A stretch of DNA of 8,863 nucleotides from an uncultured Fibrobacterota bacterium (GTDB lineage Bacteria > Fibrobacterota > Chitinivibrionia > Chitinivibrionales > CAIOZP01). The stretch is from NCBI GenBank assembly GCA_903862805.1, contig CAIOZP010000158.1, positions 1 through 8,863 of the forward strand, read 5' to 3'. The translations under genes were made by a program, and so were the position numbers. Shown piece after piece: positions 6,867 through 8,863 of the stretch; position 1 is the first letter of the stretch, and every line of letters starts with the position of its first letter. Below the pieces are notes generated by a model. That model saw nothing but the letters and a program-made list of their open reading frames with translations. It was not told the origin of the DNA and made no database searches.

Positions 6867-6887
6867 AAAGCCCCCCCAGCGGGCTTT
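6867..6887 (-). terminator. Hairpin, possible terminator of prfA
   Basis: AAAGCCC (6867-6873) and GGGCTTT (6881-6887) pair around a 7-nt loop. Read on the minus strand, the stem is followed by a weak T-rich tail (TTTAGTCTTATTC). It lies about 140 nt past the prfA stop in the gap between convergent operons. The tail is poor, so the role is tentative. Confidence 0.42.
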
Positions 6888-6922
6888 GTGAGATCACGAA
6901 GCGGTGCTTGGACAGATTCCTG

Positions 6923-6954
6923 TTCGGTGGCTGAGCGAAGTCGAAGCCACCGAA
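6923..6954. repeat. REP-like palindrome
   Basis: TTCGGTGGCT (6923-6932) and AGCCACCGAA (6945-6954) are perfect 10-bp arms around the 12-nt loop GAGCGAAGTCGA. The core CTGAGCGAAGTCGAAG belongs to a type of short intergenic palindrome that I recall as very common in several bacterial phyla. There is no T-run, so it is not a typical terminator. It sits between convergent serA and prfA. Confidence 0.55.
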
Positions 6955-7028
6955 GCTTTTGATCTTGACAACAGAGAATGGGTGCCGAATAATGAGCTGC
7001 CCTCAGAAAATGGACAAACTATTTGCCG

Positions 7029-8090
7029 TCAGTCTTCCAAACGATCGTTCACATCAGCCTGGCGGCAGGCATCAAGCAGCTCCTGAATATTTCCGTTCAT
7101 GATGTCGGTGAGTTTGTAGAGTGTCAGGTTGATGCGGTGATCAGTCACACGGCCTTGAGGAAAATTGTATGTGCGGATCTTCGCACTGCGATCACCGCTT
7201 CCCACCATACTCTTGCGAGTTGCGGCCTCTTTGGCGGCGACTTCTTCGCGTTTCTTTTCGTATAGCCTTGTCGCGAGAACTTTAAGTGCTTTGGCCTTGT
7301 TCTTGAGCTGACTTTTTTCATCCTGACAGGTTACGATAAGGCCTGTTGGAATGTGCATTACGCGAACCGCCGAATCAGTTGTATTGACCGACTGACCACC
7401 GGGCCCTGACGACCGATACACATCGATCCGAAGATCTGCGGGTTTGATCTCGACCTCGATCTCGTCGGCCTCCGGAAGAACCGCTACCGATGCCGCCGAG
7501 GTGTGAATACGTCCTTGCGATTCGGTCTCGGGAACTCGCTGAACACGATGAACACCAGACTCGAACTTGAGACTTCCGAATGCTTCTTCGCCTGAGACAA
7601 GGAATACTATTTCTTTTATGGCACCAAGATCGCCTTCGCTGGTTGAAAGCACTTCGACATTCCAGCCGCGAATTTCGGCGTAGCGGATATACATGCGGTA
7701 AAGATCTGATCCGAATATTCCGGCTTCCGTTCCGCCGGTGCCTGCGCGGATTTCGACCATTGCGTTTTTGAGATCAGCAGGATCACGCGGGACGAGGATC
7801 TGCCGCACGGATTTTTCGAGTTCGGGAAGCTGTTCCTCGAAGAGTGCGATTTCCTCGCGGGCGAGTTCGATCATTTCCGGATCGGTTTCGGTCTTGAGCA
7901 TTATGCGGTTTTCTTCGAGTCCTTTTGCAACTGAGACATAACGCATGAGCGTCGGCAGATCGCGGCCGATACGGTTGTACTCGCGGCCGAGTTCCTCCAT
8001 GCGTTTCAGATCGCCGGTCACTTCGGGCGAAGCGAGCTGGGCTTCTATCTCGGCACGTCTGGCCGCAATTCGTTCGATCTTGTCGATCAT
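7029..8090 (-). CDS. prfA: Peptide chain release factor 1 (RF1)
   Basis: 353 aa, close to the usual 355-360. RF1 recognises UAA and UAG in the ribosomal A site and triggers release of the finished peptide. The codon-recognition motif is P187-E188-T189 in [14 protein letters not shown], the PxT class of RF1 rather than the SPF of RF2. The catalytic GGQ is at 231-233 in [16 protein letters not shown], whose Gln is normally N5-methylated by PrmC. The N-terminal coiled-coil domain covers about residues 1-100. The start at ATG 8090 has only a weak GGA 7 nt upstream, but no better start is nearby. It lies downstream of rpmE, a known gene pairing, yet a terminator hairpin stands just 13 nt before its start. 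prmC, often the next gene, is absent; serA converges instead. UGA ends serA and prfA here, so RF2 must be encoded elsewhere. Confidence 0.96.
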   Translation of the reverse strand: MIDKIERIAARRAEIEAQLASPEVTGDLKRMEELGREYNRIGRDLPTLMRYVSVAKGLEENRIMLKTETDPEMIELAREEIALFEEQLPELEKSVRQILVPRDPADLKNAMVEIRAGTGGTEAGIFGSDLYRMYIRYAEIRGWNVEVLSTSEGDLGAIKEIVFLVSGEEAFGSLKFESGVHRVQRVPETESQGRIHTSAASVAVLPEADEIEVEIKPADLRIDVYRSSGPGGQSVNTTDSAVRVMHIPTGLIVTCQDEKSQLKNKAKALKVLATRLYEKKREEVAAKEAATRKSMVGSGDRSAKIRTYNFPQGRVTDHRINLTLYKLTDIMNGNIQELLDACRQADVNDRLED

Positions 8091-8102
8091 ATTCTATTCC
8101 AA

Positions 8103-8133
8103 TAAAAAAGGCCCGAGGGAAGCCCTCGGACCT
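8103..8133 (-). terminator. Intrinsic terminator between rpmE and prfA
   Basis: On the minus strand AGGTCCGAGGG (8133-8123) pairs with CCCTCGGGCCT (8119-8109) over 11 bp with one U-G pair and a 3-nt loop, followed by a run of six T residues (8109-8104, the first shared with the stem). It begins 20 nt after the rpmE stop and leaves only 13 nt to the prfA ATG. It should reduce prfA transcription from the rpmE promoter unless read-through is regulated. Confidence 0.88.
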
Positions 8134-8153
8134 GAATCCGTAAAGTACACGCC

Positions 8154-8372
8154 TTACTTGGCGGCGACCTTCTCGTTCTTTGCATAACGCTTGAGGAAAC
8201 GATCGACGCGACCAGCGGTGTCGATAAGTTTCTGCTTGCCAGTGTAGAACGGGTGACACTCGTTGCAGATATCGAGGTGTCCGCTCTTGACCGTTGAACG
8301 CGTATTGATTTTGTTACCGCACGAGCAGGTGAAAGTCACCTCTTCGTATTTCGGGTGGATCTTTTCCTTCAC
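8154..8372 (-). CDS. rpmE: 50S ribosomal protein bL31, zinc-binding form
   Basis: 72 aa from GTG 8372, which has AAGGAG (8383-8378) 5 nt upstream. A longer in-frame start at 8546 would add 58 residues unlike bL31 and overlap the upstream gene, so it is rejected. The sequence begins [19 protein letters not shown] after the initiator, the standard bL31 opening. Four cysteines, C16, C18, C36 and C39 (CSC and CNEC), are the zinc ligands of the C+ form; zinc-free paralogues lack them. [20 protein letters not shown] is the conserved core, and a short basic tail follows. bL31 sits on the 50S central protuberance and helps bridge to the 30S head. The leader can form two hairpins, one touching the Shine-Dalgarno, and a terminator follows the gene. 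Confidence 0.95.
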   Translation of the reverse strand: MKEKIHPKYEEVTFTCSCGNKINTRSTVKSGHLDICNECHPFYTGKQKLIDTAGRVDRFLKRYAKNEKVAAK

Positions 8373-8377
8373 AATGT

Positions 8378-8437
8378 CTCCTTCCGGCGCTGCCGGGAAA
8401 TGCCTCATTATTTGGGCGGAAAAATACTTCCGCGCAA
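8378..8437 (-). promoter_or_regulatory. rpmE 5' leader with two hairpins, candidate autoregulatory element
   Basis: On the minus strand, hairpin I pairs TTGCGCGGAA (8437-8428) with TTCCGCCCAA (8421-8412): nine pairs with one C-C mismatch and a 6-nt loop. Hairpin II pairs CCGGC (8396-8392) with GCCGG (8388-8384) around AGC. A bulged register lets UUCC pair with GGAA and covers the first two A residues of the AAGGAG ribosome binding site (8383-8378). bL31 leaders with translational feedback are known in other phyla, so a similar role is plausible but unproven here. Confidence 0.45.
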
Positions 8438-8445
8438 GGGCGGTG

Positions 8446-8805
8446 TCAATCTCCTTCGTCGCTCGACCAAACGTGATCGCTGCGGAAGGAGTAATGCCAG
8501 ATGGCCACGAACATCGGGACGAAAGCTGCCGCAGTGGTCGTCGCATTGAGCGGATTTACGGTGCCGGATTTAAGTATTGAGGCGAGCCATGCGAGCTTGC
8601 ACGACAGACAAAGAAAGAATGCCGTTCTCCAGAAATGGTGAGAAAAAATCCTTTGCCGGTAGCAGTGTCCCCAAAGACCGATCATACTAAGGGTTGACGC
8701 CGCGAAATCAAGGCTTGTCCTTGCGCACGGGCTGGTGGCAAAATCTGCGGCAAGGTAGAAAACCAGCGGCATCATTGCGAAATAATAGATTTTCCAAAGA
8801 CTCAT
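8446..8805 (-). CDS. Small membrane protein of unknown function, four predicted helices
   Basis: 119 aa; I do not recognise the family. Hydrophobic segments at about 6-22, 31-48, 57-77 and 86-106 suggest four transmembrane helices, with the short acidic tail SSDEGD at the C-terminus and basic residues in the 50-60 loop ([11 protein letters not shown]). Tryptophan, histidine and cysteine are frequent ([14 protein letters not shown]). No signal peptide cleavage site is evident. ATG 8805 has no good Shine-Dalgarno (only a distant GGA), so the start is uncertain; M11 and M12 are alternatives. It ends 73 nt before rpmE on the same strand and may share its transcript. Its composition fits a real integral membrane protein better than chance reading, but no function can be assigned. 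Confidence 0.6.
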   Translation of the reverse strand: MSLWKIYYFAMMPLVFYLAADFATSPCARTSLDFAASTLSMIGLWGHCYRQRIFSHHFWRTAFFLCLSCKLAWLASILKSGTVNPLNATTTAAAFVPMFVAIWHYSFRSDHVWSSDEGD

Positions 8806-8863
8806 TAAAGAAGATCCATACGGGATTTCAGAAAAGCTTCAGGATAAATCTATCGATAAAAAA

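Noticed and set aside
6904..7086. Plus-strand open frame before prfA
   Set aside because: It reads through the REP-like palindrome (the RWLSEVEAT translation typical of that repeat) and into the 3' end of prfA.
8373..8546. N-terminal extension of bL31 to ATG 8546
   Set aside because: The extra 58 residues do not resemble bL31 and overlap the upstream membrane protein; GTG 8372 has an AAGGAG site at 5 nt.

Overview
This window looks like an ordinary bacterial chromosome segment of moderate G+C, with one decayed insertion sequence at its left edge and two intergenic stretches rich in small repeats. The secreted family-18 glycoside hydrolase carries a C-terminal domain like those used for type IX (Por) secretion or FlgD-like sorting. 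Together with Rex and a short ACT-type SerA, this points to an anaerobic or facultative member of the Fibrobacterota or the wider FCB group. Chitin-degrading Fibrobacterota lineages are the best guess; this is inference, and no rRNA or lineage-diagnostic marker is present.

Layout: 1-280 holds an internally deleted IS1380-like element with a broken transposase start. It is followed by a secreted GH18 chitinase-like gene (516-1634, +) with its own terminator, then a beta-CASP metallo-beta-lactamase RNase (1758-3158, +). Next is rex (3356-3985, +), whose promoter lies between two Rex-operator-like palindromes. A 494-bp gap full of small palindromes (3986-4479) precedes the serC-serA operon (4480-6753, +), which ends in a strong terminator. 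The convergent gap 6814-7028 carries a second hairpin and a REP-like palindrome. On the minus strand, reading from the right edge, are a small four-helix membrane protein of unknown function (8805-8446), rpmE (bL31, GTG start at 8372) and prfA (RF1, 8090-7029).

Functionally, serC and serA encode two consecutive steps of serine synthesis from 3-phosphoglycerate; serB is not in the window. Rex links gene expression to the NADH/NAD+ ratio and appears to repress itself. rpmE and prfA are translation genes. An intrinsic terminator lies between them only 13 nt before the prfA start, and the rpmE leader can fold into two hairpins, the second touching the Shine-Dalgarno sequence. The most interesting leads are regulatory (the Rex dual operator, the rpmE leader, the rpmE-prfA terminator) and repeat-related, rather than a new multi-gene system. 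I see no CRISPR array, tRNA, rRNA or defence island.
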